A stretch of 32,509 bases of DNA from an uncultured Phycisphaerales bacterium (GTDB taxonomy: Bacteria > Planctomycetota > Phycisphaerae > Phycisphaerales > UBA1924). The notes below the pieces were generated by a model. The model saw nothing but the letters and a program-made list of their open reading frames with translations, searched no databases and had not been told where the DNA came from. The translations under genes and the position numbers were made by a program. The stretch is taken from assembly GCA_903929885.1 (NCBI GenBank), contig CAIYWI010000008.1, forward strand, positions 1 to 32,509, given 5' to 3'. Shown here one piece after another: positions 1 through 7,688 of this stretch (position 1 is its first letter; every line of letters begins with the position of its first letter).

Positions 1-1151
1 AAGCCTTCGTACTCGCTGCCCGAGTACCAGGCCATGAAGAACTCGGTGGTGTAGGCCAGGCCCACCAGCATGCCCGTGAACATGATGACCTTGGCCATGG
101 CCTCCATGTGGTTGAGCGTGATGTAGGCCTTGAGGTTGAAGACCTCGCGCATGAGGGTCATGAGCGTGACGACCATGGCGAAGCCGGAGAAGATGGCGCC
201 GATGACGAAGTAGGGCGGGAAGATGGTGGCGTGCCAGCCGGGTAGGATCGAGGTGGCGAAGTCGAAGGAGACGATGGTGTGCACCGAGAAGACCAGGGGG
301 GTGGCCAGGGCCGCGAGGATCAGGTAGGCGGCCTCGTAGCGGTGCCAGTGACGGCCGCTGAACCGCCAGCCCAGGCTGAGGAACCCGTACACGAAGGCGC
401 GGATGGCGTCGACGCGGATGGGCAGGAAGGGCAGGAGGACGGCCCCCGTCGGATTGGCGCGAAGGCGACGGTCGGCCCGGTCGCGGAGGGTCGCGAAGTC
501 GGGAACCATGCCCATGAACCAGAAGAGCGCCGAGACCGTGCCGTAGGTGCTGACCGCGAAGACGTCCCAGAGGAGCGGGCTGCGGAAGTTGGGCCAGATG
601 GCGTTGGCGTTGGGGATCGGGAAGAGCATCCACGCCATCCATTGGCGGCCGATGTGGATGCCGGGGAAGGTCGCCGCACAGATGACGGCGAAGATGGTCA
701 TGGCTTCCGCGGCCCGGTTGACGGCCGTGCGCCACTTCTGCTTGAGGAGGCAGAGGATCGCCGAGATCAGCGTGCCGGCGTGGCCGATGCCGATCCAGAA
801 GACGAAGTTGGTGATGTCCCAGGCCCAGTCGATCTGGTTGTTGAGACCCCACGTGCCGATGCCCGTGATCACCAGGTAGCCGATGAAGACGCTGCCCAGG
901 CCCGCGATGGTCGAGGCCATGCCGAACAGGGGCAGCCACCATCGCGGCGGCGGATTCTCCGCATAGCCGCAGATGATGTCGGTGAGTTCCTTGAACGACC
1001 GCCCGTTGAGGACGAGGTCGGCGCGCCGGCCGGGCGTGTCGATCAGGGTGCCGTCGCCGGTGCCCGGCGCCGGGGGCGTGCCCCCCGCGGCTGGCTTGGC
1101 GCGGCCGGCGAGTCGCTCGGCGGTGAGTTGGTCTGGATGGATCGTCGTCAT
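1..1151 (-). CDS. actC: ActC, NrfD/PsrC-like membrane subunit of alternative complex III (3' end cut off by window edge)
   Basis: Integral membrane quinol-binding subunit of alternative complex III, which passes electrons from quinol through ActB and ActA to a terminal oxidase. The 383 visible residues start with a polar N-terminus of about 75 residues and then alternate long hydrophobic helices with short loops. They include the NrfD-type stretch [15 protein letters not shown], followed by [15 protein letters not shown] and [13 protein letters not shown], which is highly typical of ActC. The reading frame is open from the ATG at 1151 to the window edge; I checked it across 420-510 and found no frameshift. 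It lies 61 bases downstream of actB on the same strand, consistent with one operon, and actD-F would be expected beyond the left edge. NrfD-family identity is very secure. ActC, rather than a generic PsrC, rests on the adjacent actB and actA. Confidence 0.93.
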   Translation of the reverse strand, partial: MTTIHPDQLTAERLAGRAKPAAGGTPPAPGTGDGTLIDTPGRRADLVLNGRSFKELTDIICGYAENPPPRWWLPLFGMASTIAGLGSVFIGYLVITGIGTWGLNNQIDWAWDITNFVFWIGIGHAGTLISAILCLLKQKWRTAVNRAAEAMTIFAVICAATFPGIHIGRQWMAWMLFPIPNANAIWPNFRSPLLWDVFAVSTYGTVSALFWFMGMVPDFATLRDRADRRLRANPTGAVLLPFLPIRVDAIRAFVYGFLSLGWRFSGRHWHRYEAAYLILAALATPLVFSVHTIVSFDFATSILPGWHATIFPPYFVIGAIFSGFAMVVTLMTLMREVFNLKAYITLNHMEAMAKVIMFTGMLVGLAYTTEFFMAWYSGSEYEG

Positions 1152-1212
1152 GGTGAACTCGGGATCCTGAAGCGTCGTGCCGGGCGCCGTCGCCCGCGAA
1201 GGGAGGGGTCCG

Positions 1213-4200
1213 TCAGAGAACTCGGAGACTCATCGCGTAGCCGGCATCCTCGGCACGCTTGGCTCGATCGAAGAAGGAGTGGGACTGGGGCTTGGCGGGG
1301 TCGCCGTGCGACCCATGGTCGTGCCCGTGGTCATGATCGTGCCCGTGGTCGTGGTCATGATCGTGGCCGTGATGGAACGGGTGCTCCCACGAGTGCTTGC
1401 GATGCTCGTCGCACAGCGCGGGGTTGGGGTTCATCACGCGGACCATGTGGCTGGTGCGCGGCCGGGTGTTGAGATATCCGAGCAGGGCGTAGGAGCGGGC
1501 GTGCGCCTTGGTGGCGTGGACGCGGCTCTTGGTGTCGAGCATGTCGCCGAAGATGATGGCCTCGCTCGGGCAGGCCTGCTGGCACGCGACCTGGAAGAAG
1601 CCCTCGGGAACGCCCGGGAGGTTCTGAAGCTTGCTCTCGATTCGGGCCTCGTTGATCCGCTGGATGCAGTAGGAGCACTTCTCCATCACGCCGCGCATGC
1701 GGACGGTGACGTTGGGGTTCTTCTGCATCTGCTCGATCTGCGAGATCTTGTCGCGCAGCCGCGGCGGGACCAGGTTGATGTTGAACTTGTTGTGGACGCT
1801 GCTGCCGTTCACCCCGCCCCGCTCGGGCACGACCTGCTCGAGCATCTCCTTGCCGACGTAATCGCCGTTGAAGGCGAGCTTGCCGTACTCGAAGAAGTTG
1901 TAGCGGCGGACCTTGTACGGGCAGTTGTTGGCGCAGTACCGGGTGCCGATGCACCGGTTGTACGTCATGTAGTTGATGCCCTCGGTGCCGTGCACGGTGG
2001 CGTTGACCGGGCAGACGACCTCGCAGGGGGCGTTCTCGCAGTGGACGCACGCCACCGGTTGATGGAACATCGCCTCGGGCCGGTCGAACTCGCCGGTGAA
2101 ATAGCGGTCGACGCGGATCCACGTCATTTCGCGACCCTTGGCGACCTCCTTCTTGCCCACCACGGGGATGTTGTTCTCGCTCTGGCACGCCAGGGTGCAC
2201 GCGCCGCACCCGGTGCACAGGGTCTGGTCGATGGTCATGGCCCACTGCTGGCCGGTCGCGAAGACCGAGCCCGCCGCGGCGCCGGCGTCCGACCCGTTGT
2301 ACGGGTTCTCGTAGATGCTCAGCGTCGGGGGCATGTGGGACTTCTCGCCCAGCTGCTCCGCGAAGTTGAGCTCGGCCTGCGTGCCGTAGAACTTGTCGAC
2401 GACCTTCTGCGTCTCCTTGCCGTGCAGGTTCCACGCCGGCAGGTCCACCGCGCGGACGATCGAGGTGCGACCCTCCATCGACCAGTGGTTCTGCGTGCTC
2501 GCGATCTCGTAGGTGCCCTTGCCCTTGGCGACCTTCGCGCCCGAGGCCACGCGCACGCCCGAGGCGATCGCCGCGGCCGAACGCAGCGATGCCACGTTCA
2601 CGCCCACGCCGTCGCCCACGCGACCGCACGCGGTGCGACCGTGACCGAACGTCACCTGCAGCACGTTGTCGGCCATGCCCGGGAGGATCCACGCCGGCAT
2701 CGACACCGTGCGGCCGTCGACCGTGATGTCGACCATCTGGGCCTCGGGATACTTCGGCGTGGTGTACATGCCCGAGGGGTTGGACTTGGAATAACCGACC
2801 GGCACCGCGCCCAGCGCCTCGGCGGTCGCCGGGCTCATGAGCACGGGGTTGTCCCACACCGTCCGCGTGGCGACCTCGGGCAGTTCGTGCAGCCAGGCGA
2901 TGTTGCCGAACCGTCCGTCGTGCACGTGGCCGATCACGAACGAGACGTCGAGCGACTCGAGCGTCGGAATCGGGCCGCACGAAAGGGTCGCCACCGCGCG
3001 GGCCACGCCCGCCCAGTCGATCGCGACGGCCTCGGCCGCGCGGGCCGTGCCGGCCACCAGGCCGTCATGCAGCGACCGTCGCCACGTGGCCTCGAAGTCT
3101 CCCGGAAGCTTGGCCGCCTTCCAGTTGGCGCGGACGATCTCGTAGCCGTCCACCTTCGCGTTCATGTCGCCGCCGGCGATCAGCGCAAGGAACTCGATGT
3201 CGCTGAGGACGGCCTTCGCGCCCGGCGGGTCGTAGAGGGGGGCGATCATCGGCTGCATGGGACTGATGGTGCCGTCCGAGGCGCGAGTGTCGCCCCAGGC
3301 CTCGAGGTAGTGCGCCCCGTTGAGCGACCACGTCGAGGCGGCCGCGGTCTCGCTCTGGCCCACCGAGAGCGTGATGGTCGCAGGAATCTTGGCGAAATCG
3401 GCCGCGAAATCGGCGCCCGCGTCGTAGACCGGGTTGGCGTTCACGCACACGAGCGTCTTGATCGCGCCGGCCTTGACCTTGGCCGCAAGCGCCGAGAACT
3501 GAGCGTTGGCGTTGGTCGCCTCGTCGTCGGTCAGGGGCCGCATGACCTGGGCCTTGCCCAGACTGCCCAACGCGGCGTTGATCGCGAATCCCAACGCGTG
3601 CACCGAGGCGGGCTGGCCCTGACCCACGAGCACCAGGCCCTTGTCCTTGTTGGCCGGATCGAGCAGATCCGCCGCCACGGCGTCAAGGAACGCCGCGCCG
3701 CGACCGGCCGTGAAGTCCTCGCCCGGAGGCACCGTGACGGCGCCGAGGGCGTCGGCAAGGGCCTTGGCCTGCGCGGGCGCCGCCTTGGCCATGAGCCGCT
3801 TGGCCAGCTCGACCGCCACGCCGCCGATGCGGGAGGGGGCGACGGGCAGGCGGTGGTCGGCCTGTCCGCCGGTGATGCTGAAGCCGCCCTCGATCACGTA
3901 GAGGCGGCTCATCGTCTCGGCGTCGGCGCCGGTGCCGCTCTTGATCACCTGTCGCGACCGCGAGAACCCGCGGGCGTTGGCCAACTCCTCCGACTCGTGG
4001 TAGAGAAAGTCGCGATCGAGCGAGACGATGACGTTGACGGTGCTCTTGTCGAGACGCAGCGTCTCGCGGAGGGGCTTGCCGAAGGCGAGCGCTGCGCCTT
4101 CGACCGAGGCGCACTGTTCGGTCGAGGCGTGCCACGACCATGTCGCCTTGGGGAAGGCCCGCATGAGCGAGGCCTTCGCGGCTTCCAGCGAGGGGCTGGA

Positions 4201-4872
4201 GGCCTTGCCGACGACGAACGCCAGACCCTCGCCGCCGCCGGCGTGCTGCTTGAAGTGATCCGCGGCCCACGCGCGGAAGTCGTCCCACGTCGCCTCGACC
4301 TGTCCCTCGCCGGGCTTGGCGAAGACGGGGAACTTCAGGCGATCGGGGTCGTAGAGCGACATGATGCTGGCGATGGCCCACGTGGAGGCCTTGCCGTTGG
4401 TCGTCGGGTGGAGCGGGTTGCCCTCGATCTTGGTCGGACGCCCCTCGTGCGTCTCGACCAGCAGTCCCTCGGCGCCTCCGTCGGGCCGCGGGAAGCTCGT
4501 GGCGTAAAAGAGGGGCTTGCCGACGATGATGTCCTCGGGCACCTCTCGCGAATAGGGCAGAATCTTGTGATCGGGGCGCCGACAGCCCGGAATGGCCGCG
4601 ACGCCCGCCAAGGCCAGCGACCCGCCCATGATCTTCAGGAAGTCGCGACGGCTCTCCCCGCCCCGCTCGACGGCCCGCTGCATCTCGAGCGCGCCGTGGG
4701 GGAACTCCTTCTCGAGGTGCTCGCGAAACTCGGGCGTGTCGGCGAGTTCGTCGATGCTCCGCCACACGGGCAGGCCGTTGACGGTGCCGACGCGGCGACG
4801 GAGCGACTCGAGCTGGGCCTTGCCGGGCTTGGCCTTCTCACCGTGAAGCGTCGATGGGCATTGATCGGACAT
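1213..4872 (-). CDS. actB: ActB, molybdopterin-oxidoreductase-like iron-sulfur subunit of alternative complex III
   Basis: Large peripheral subunit (1219 aa) that relays electrons within alternative complex III. A twin-arginine motif, RRDFLK, at about residues 75-80 precedes a hydrophobic stretch and indicates Tat-dependent translocation. The first ~800 residues form a molybdopterin-oxidoreductase-like domain, which in ActB proteins is known to carry no molybdenum cofactor. A ferredoxin-like domain follows, with four cysteine clusters: [11 protein letters not shown] (~885), [14 protein letters not shown] (~940) with [12 protein letters not shown] (~975), CSYC (~1065) and CQQACP (~1097), the pattern for three [4Fe-4S] and one [3Fe-4S] cluster. 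A His/Asp/Gly tract at about 1165-1190 is unusual. The gene sits between actA (144 bases upstream) and actC (61 bases downstream). The full-length open frame on the opposite strand is a codon-bias shadow. Confidence 0.95.
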   Translation of the reverse strand: MSDQCPSTLHGEKAKPGKAQLESLRRRVGTVNGLPVWRSIDELADTPEFREHLEKEFPHGALEMQRAVERGGESRRDFLKIMGGSLALAGVAAIPGCRRPDHKILPYSREVPEDIIVGKPLFYATSFPRPDGGAEGLLVETHEGRPTKIEGNPLHPTTNGKASTWAIASIMSLYDPDRLKFPVFAKPGEGQVEATWDDFRAWAADHFKQHAGGGEGLAFVVGKASSPSLEAAKASLMRAFPKATWSWHASTEQCASVEGAALAFGKPLRETLRLDKSTVNVIVSLDRDFLYHESEELANARGFSRSRQVIKSGTGADAETMSRLYVIEGGFSITGGQADHRLPVAPSRIGGVAVELAKRLMAKAAPAQAKALADALGAVTVPPGEDFTAGRGAAFLDAVAADLLDPANKDKGLVLVGQGQPASVHALGFAINAALGSLGKAQVMRPLTDDEATNANAQFSALAAKVKAGAIKTLVCVNANPVYDAGADFAADFAKIPATITLSVGQSETAAASTWSLNGAHYLEAWGDTRASDGTISPMQPMIAPLYDPPGAKAVLSDIEFLALIAGGDMNAKVDGYEIVRANWKAAKLPGDFEATWRRSLHDGLVAGTARAAEAVAIDWAGVARAVATLSCGPIPTLESLDVSFVIGHVHDGRFGNIAWLHELPEVATRTVWDNPVLMSPATAEALGAVPVGYSKSNPSGMYTTPKYPEAQMVDITVDGRTVSMPAWILPGMADNVLQVTFGHGRTACGRVGDGVGVNVASLRSAAAIASGVRVASGAKVAKGKGTYEIASTQNHWSMEGRTSIVRAVDLPAWNLHGKETQKVVDKFYGTQAELNFAEQLGEKSHMPPTLSIYENPYNGSDAGAAAGSVFATGQQWAMTIDQTLCTGCGACTLACQSENNIPVVGKKEVAKGREMTWIRVDRYFTGEFDRPEAMFHQPVACVHCENAPCEVVCPVNATVHGTEGINYMTYNRCIGTRYCANNCPYKVRRYNFFEYGKLAFNGDYVGKEMLEQVVPERGGVNGSSVHNKFNINLVPPRLRDKISQIEQMQKNPNVTVRMRGVMEKCSYCIQRINEARIESKLQNLPGVPEGFFQVACQQACPSEAIIFGDMLDTKSRVHATKAHARSYALLGYLNTRPRTSHMVRVMNPNPALCDEHRKHSWEHPFHHGHDHDHDHGHDHDHGHDHGSHGDPAKPQSHSFFDRAKRAEDAGYAMSLRVL
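1326..1365. repeat. Direct repeat encoding the His/Asp-rich tail of ActB
   Basis: The 16-base unit CGTGGTCATGATCGTG occurs at 1326-1341 and again at 1350-1365, a 24-base period equal to eight codons. On the minus strand it encodes alternating His-Asp/His-Gly residues near the C-terminus of ActB. The repeat suggests the His tract grew by slippage or unequal exchange. Confidence 0.8.
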
Positions 4873-5016
4873 GGGAAGGTCGACTCGCGTGAGGGAAGAC
4901 GCCTGAGGTGATGTCGCCCTTCTCGTGCCGGCCGGCCCGGCGTCGGGGCCTGCCGCGTGTCTTGGGGGCGAATCGCGAGACTTCGGGGAAACGGAACGAA
5001 TCCGACGGTCGGAGAA

Positions 5017-5733
5017 TCAGTAGTGGCACGCACCGCAGTTGGCCGGCGGCATCGAGTGGATGCTCTCGAGCAGCCGCTTGGCCTCGGGGCTGGTCTCGTT
5101 GCGATCGCCCTTCTCGGCCCGCTGACGCAACTCGTTCTCCACCCACTGAAGCTTGGTCACCATGTTCTTGGGCACCAGGTGCGGCGTCGGGTCGCGGTGG
5201 CAATCAAGGCACCAGCTCATCGAGAGCGACTGCACCTGATACACCACCGGCATGCCCGTGATCTGGCCGTGGCACGAGTAGCAGCTCACGCCCGCGTTCA
5301 CGTGCACGTTGTGCGGGAAGTTGCGGACGTAATCGGGCACCTTGTGCACGCGACGCCATTCGATCGGCTCGTTCTTGGCATAGGCGTCGCGCACGAACTG
5401 CGTCTTGACCTTGTGCTGCTCGTCCACCGCGAGTTTCGCCAGACGCTGGTCGGCGTGGCAGCCGTAGCACGTCGCCACGTTGGGGATGTTGGCCTCCGCC
5501 GACTGCTCCACCTTCGTGTGGCAGTAGCGACAGTCCATCCCGAGCTGGCCCGCGTGCAGCTGGTGGTTGAACCCCGCGCCGGGCTGCTTGGGCATGTACC
5601 CGACCTTGAAGTACTTCGGGGTGGCGTAGTACCAGAAGCCCCCCACCACGCTCGTGGCGCCCAGCAGGCCGCCGACGGCGGCAAGGGTGGGAAGCACGTT
5701 GATCCACTTCGGGAAGATGACTGACAACGCCAC
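5017..5733 (-). CDS. actA: ActA, membrane-anchored pentaheme cytochrome c of alternative complex III
   Basis: Pentaheme c-type cytochrome subunit (238 aa) that accepts electrons in alternative complex III. There is one N-terminal hydrophobic anchor (about residues 12-35) and five CxxCH heme-attachment motifs: CRYCH 68-72, CYGCH 89-93, CYSCH 151-155, CLDCH 175-179 and CGACH 233-237, the last almost at the C-terminus. Five hemes, the length and the position just upstream of actB match the family. The annotated start is GTG at 5733, but an AGGAG at 5736-5740 sits only one base from it. A TTG at 5727 would have a seven-base spacing and may be the true start, removing two residues. It is probably the first gene of the act transcript, driven from the promoter near 5960-5987. 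Confidence 0.93.
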   Translation of the reverse strand: MALSVIFPKWINVLPTLAAVGGLLGATSVVGGFWYYATPKYFKVGYMPKQPGAGFNHQLHAGQLGMDCRYCHTKVEQSAEANIPNVATCYGCHADQRLAKLAVDEQHKVKTQFVRDAYAKNEPIEWRRVHKVPDYVRNFPHNVHVNAGVSCYSCHGQITGMPVVYQVQSLSMSWCLDCHRDPTPHLVPKNMVTKLQWVENELRQRAEKGDRNETSPEAKRLLESIHSMPPANCGACHY

Positions 5734-5735
5734 GC

Positions 5736-5987
5736 TCCTGTCAACCGGCGCGTCGGGCCGTGAACTGCTTCACGCAACGCCCTTCGACGCCTTCAGTTTG
5801 GAACGAACCGATGAGCCGCACCGAACCGCACACGTGCCGCCGTCGTGGTGGGTGCATCCACACACTCACGCCCGGACAAGGAAGATGCAGACTCTCCCAA
5901 CGCCCGGGAACACGCAGGCACCATGCCGGAAAACCGAAACCTTTCCTGTCAAACCGCAATTTCACCTCTGCCGCGCTATCCTGTCAA
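5736..5987. repeat. Three copies of TCCTGTCAA in the act/ctaA divergent region
   Basis: The nonamer TCCTGTCAA (TTGACAGGA on the minus strand) occurs at 5736-5744, 5944-5952 and 5979-5987. The last two are spaced 35 bases apart. The copies at 5947-5952 and 5982-5987 supply -35-like hexamers. The first overlaps the actA ribosome-binding region. They may be a regulator's half-sites or simply promoter elements. Confidence 0.4.
5959..5987 (-). promoter_or_regulatory. Candidate sigma70-type promoter for the act operon
   Basis: On the minus strand TTGACA (5987-5982) is followed after exactly 17 bases by TGAAAT (5964-5959). The -35 hexamer is perfect and the -10 acceptable. It points toward actA, leaving a leader of roughly 220 bases. 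A second TTGACA at 5952-5947 has no good -10 at the right distance. This is pattern evidence only. Confidence 0.5.
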
Positions 5988-6013
5988 GTCCCGAGCGCAC
6001 TGGCCGAGGAAGA

Positions 6014-6028
6014 TGAGACTGAGTCTCA
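6014..6028. promoter_or_regulatory. Perfect 7-1-7 palindrome resembling a Fur-family operator
   Basis: TGAGACT-G-AGTCTCA is a 15-base perfect palindrome centred on one base. This 7-1-7 layout, with TGA..TCA ends, is that of the Fur/Zur/PerR boxes (consensus TGATAATNATTATCA). It lies 42 bases upstream of the ctaA start and about 30 bases beyond the act -35, so a bound regulator could affect either gene. Both direct products consume iron (heme and iron-sulfur clusters), which fits iron control. The assignment to Fur is inference. Confidence 0.5.
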
Positions 6029-6070
6029 ACACATTGACGCGGCTCGAATGACCCTCAACGGATTGTGGAC

Positions 6071-7423
6071 ATGACCCACGCCTCCCCCACCTCTGCCCCC
6101 GACTCGCTCCGTCCCCCCCTGCTCGCCGCCTCCATCGCCTTGGGTTTTTGGGGCGCCATGGTGGTCTGGACGACGTGGTTCATGACCCATCTGCCGTGGG
6201 TGGGGCTGGCGGCACCCGTACAAACATCGATCACGATCGGCGCGTGGGCCGCCGCGATGCTCTGGGTGGGCCGGGAGGCCGGGTCGGTCGCGATCGCGGC
6301 TCGTCTGGGCTCTCAGTCGGGCCTGGTGACGGCGCTCATCGGATTGCTGCTGCTTGGAGCCAAGCTCGGGGCCGAGTCGACGGATACGCGGCCTTCAGGG
6401 CTGCTCATCGCCGGGGCCTTCCTGCTGCTGGGCACCGCCATCGGAGGCATCGGCGCGACCGTGGGCCATCTGCTGCTGCCGACGTCGAGGCGGGCGCGTG
6501 ATTGGCGTTCGTGCCTCGCCTTGGCGGTGGTGTGCATCGCCGCCCCGCTGCTCTTCGTGGGCGGGCTGGTGACGAGCACCAACTCGGGCATGGCCGTGCC
6601 CGACTGGCCCGCCACCTACGGGATGAACATGTTCCTCTATCCGCTGGGCACGGCCCCCACGGACGTCTTCCTCGAGCACTCGCACCGGCTCTTCGGCGCG
6701 TTCCTGGGCTTGGCGACGCTGACCCTGATGATCATGACGTGGGCAACGCCCCGCGGACCGGGCCTCAAGGTCTTTGCGACCGCCATCTTCCTCGCCGTGC
6801 TGGCGCAGGGCATCGTCGGCGGCATCCGCGTCCAGCAGGGACACGTCGACCCGTCGCTCGACAATCGCTGGAACTCGATGTTCCACGGCATCGGCGCCCA
6901 GTTGATCTTCGCCGCCCTCGTGGCCTTCTGGACGGCCTCGACGCCCGTGTGGCGCGAGGCCTCGGCCGATCCCGACGCGCCGGCGGCCAGGCGTCTCCGC
7001 ATCTTCGCGGCGGCGGCGATGCACTCGACGATCATCCAGATGATCTTCGGGGCGATGTACCGTCACCTGCAGAGTTCGCACGCCCTCTGGTCGCACATCG
7101 GCTTCTCGCTGCTGGTGGTGGTGCTCGCGGCGTTGGCGGGCTTCATGGCCATCCGCCAGCGGGAGAACGTGCGTGAGGGATGGGACCCCTCGGGCGCGCT
7201 CAAGCGCCGCATCGCGACCGCCGGCTCGCTCCTGGTGGGCGTGGTGCTCTTCCAGTTCGCGCTGGGATGGGCCGTCTTCGGCTTCTCCCGCCCCGACATC
7301 CGCACCGATTCGCCGGGCATCGCCGTGCTCCGCACGCTTCACCAGGCCAATGGCGCCCTGATGCTCGCGACGTGCACCGTGCTCATGGTGCTGTCGCGAA
7401 GGCTCGCCCCCAAGAAGCGATGA
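6071..7423 (+). CDS. ctaA: Heme A synthase, CtaA/Cox15 family
   Basis: Membrane enzyme that oxidises the C8 methyl of heme O to give heme A for aa3/caa3-type cytochrome oxidases. The 450-aa product is almost all transmembrane helix. Family signatures are the segment GGLVTSTNSGMAVPDWPATYG (around residues 165-185), the heme-ligating EHSHR at about residue 202, a His in FHGIGAQ, a His in SHALWSH and a late LHQANGALML. It is longer than many CtaA proteins (about 300-360 aa) because of about three extra N-terminal helices before the signature region. I chose the ATG at 6071 because a GGA at 6060-6062 is eight bases upstream; a GTG at 6065 is an in-frame alternative. It diverges from the act operon and ends 12 bases from the convergent small gene at 7436. 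Confidence 0.9.
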   Translation: MTHASPTSAPDSLRPPLLAASIALGFWGAMVVWTTWFMTHLPWVGLAAPVQTSITIGAWAAAMLWVGREAGSVAIAARLGSQSGLVTALIGLLLLGAKLGAESTDTRPSGLLIAGAFLLLGTAIGGIGATVGHLLLPTSRRARDWRSCLALAVVCIAAPLLFVGGLVTSTNSGMAVPDWPATYGMNMFLYPLGTAPTDVFLEHSHRLFGAFLGLATLTLMIMTWATPRGPGLKVFATAIFLAVLAQGIVGGIRVQQGHVDPSLDNRWNSMFHGIGAQLIFAALVAFWTASTPVWREASADPDAPAARRLRIFAAAAMHSTIIQMIFGAMYRHLQSSHALWSHIGFSLLVVVLAALAGFMAIRQRENVREGWDPSGALKRRIATAGSLLVGVVLFQFALGWAVFGFSRPDIRTDSPGIAVLRTLHQANGALMLATCTVLMVLSRRLAPKKR

Positions 7424-7435
7424 AGGGCGACGCTC

Positions 7436-7651
7436 TCACGGGGGCGTCGGCAGTCCTCGCATCGGCGCCTCGCGCCGGGCCCGCTCGGCCAGTTCGGCCT
7501 GCTCGGCCTTGAACCTGGCGGCTTGCTGCTCCAGTTGGGCCTTGCGACCCATCTGGATGAAACCCAGCGCCATGAGACCGATGGCAAGCCCGAGGGCGTA
7601 GTAGCCCAGGCGTCGAACCATCACGTGGCGCGGATTGAGGTCCTCGAACAT
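7436..7651 (-). CDS. Small single-pass membrane protein of unknown function
   Basis: A 71-residue protein with one hydrophobic helix (about residues 14-31) followed by a charged Ala/Gln/Glu-rich segment (about 35-62) likely to form a coiled coil, then a Pro-rich end. It starts 37 bases after the uvrB stop on the same strand and may be cotranscribed with uvrB. An internal ATG at 7621 would give a shorter form. I do not recognise a family. The TM-plus-coiled-coil layout recalls small divisome or scaffold proteins, but no function is assigned. Coding status is supported by its own start, its membrane pattern and the tight packing between uvrB and ctaA. Confidence 0.6.
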   Translation of the reverse strand: MFEDLNPRHVMVRRLGYYALGLAIGLMALGFIQMGRKAQLEQQAARFKAEQAELAERARREAPMRGLPTPP

Positions 7652-7688
7652 CGACGGAGGATATGAGGCAAGCGGCGGGCGACGATGC

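Noticed and set aside
1177..4911. 1244-codon open frame on the plus strand opposite actB
   Set aside because: It is an antisense mirror of actB caused by GC-rich codon bias. The translation is a low-complexity Arg/Ala/Val/Gly sequence without domain motifs, whereas the minus strand gives a complete ActB.
5741..5965. 74-codon minus-strand frame between actA and ctaA
   Set aside because: It would start at the putative -10 element of the act promoter, lacks a ribosome-binding site and shows no domain or membrane pattern; I treat it as leader DNA.
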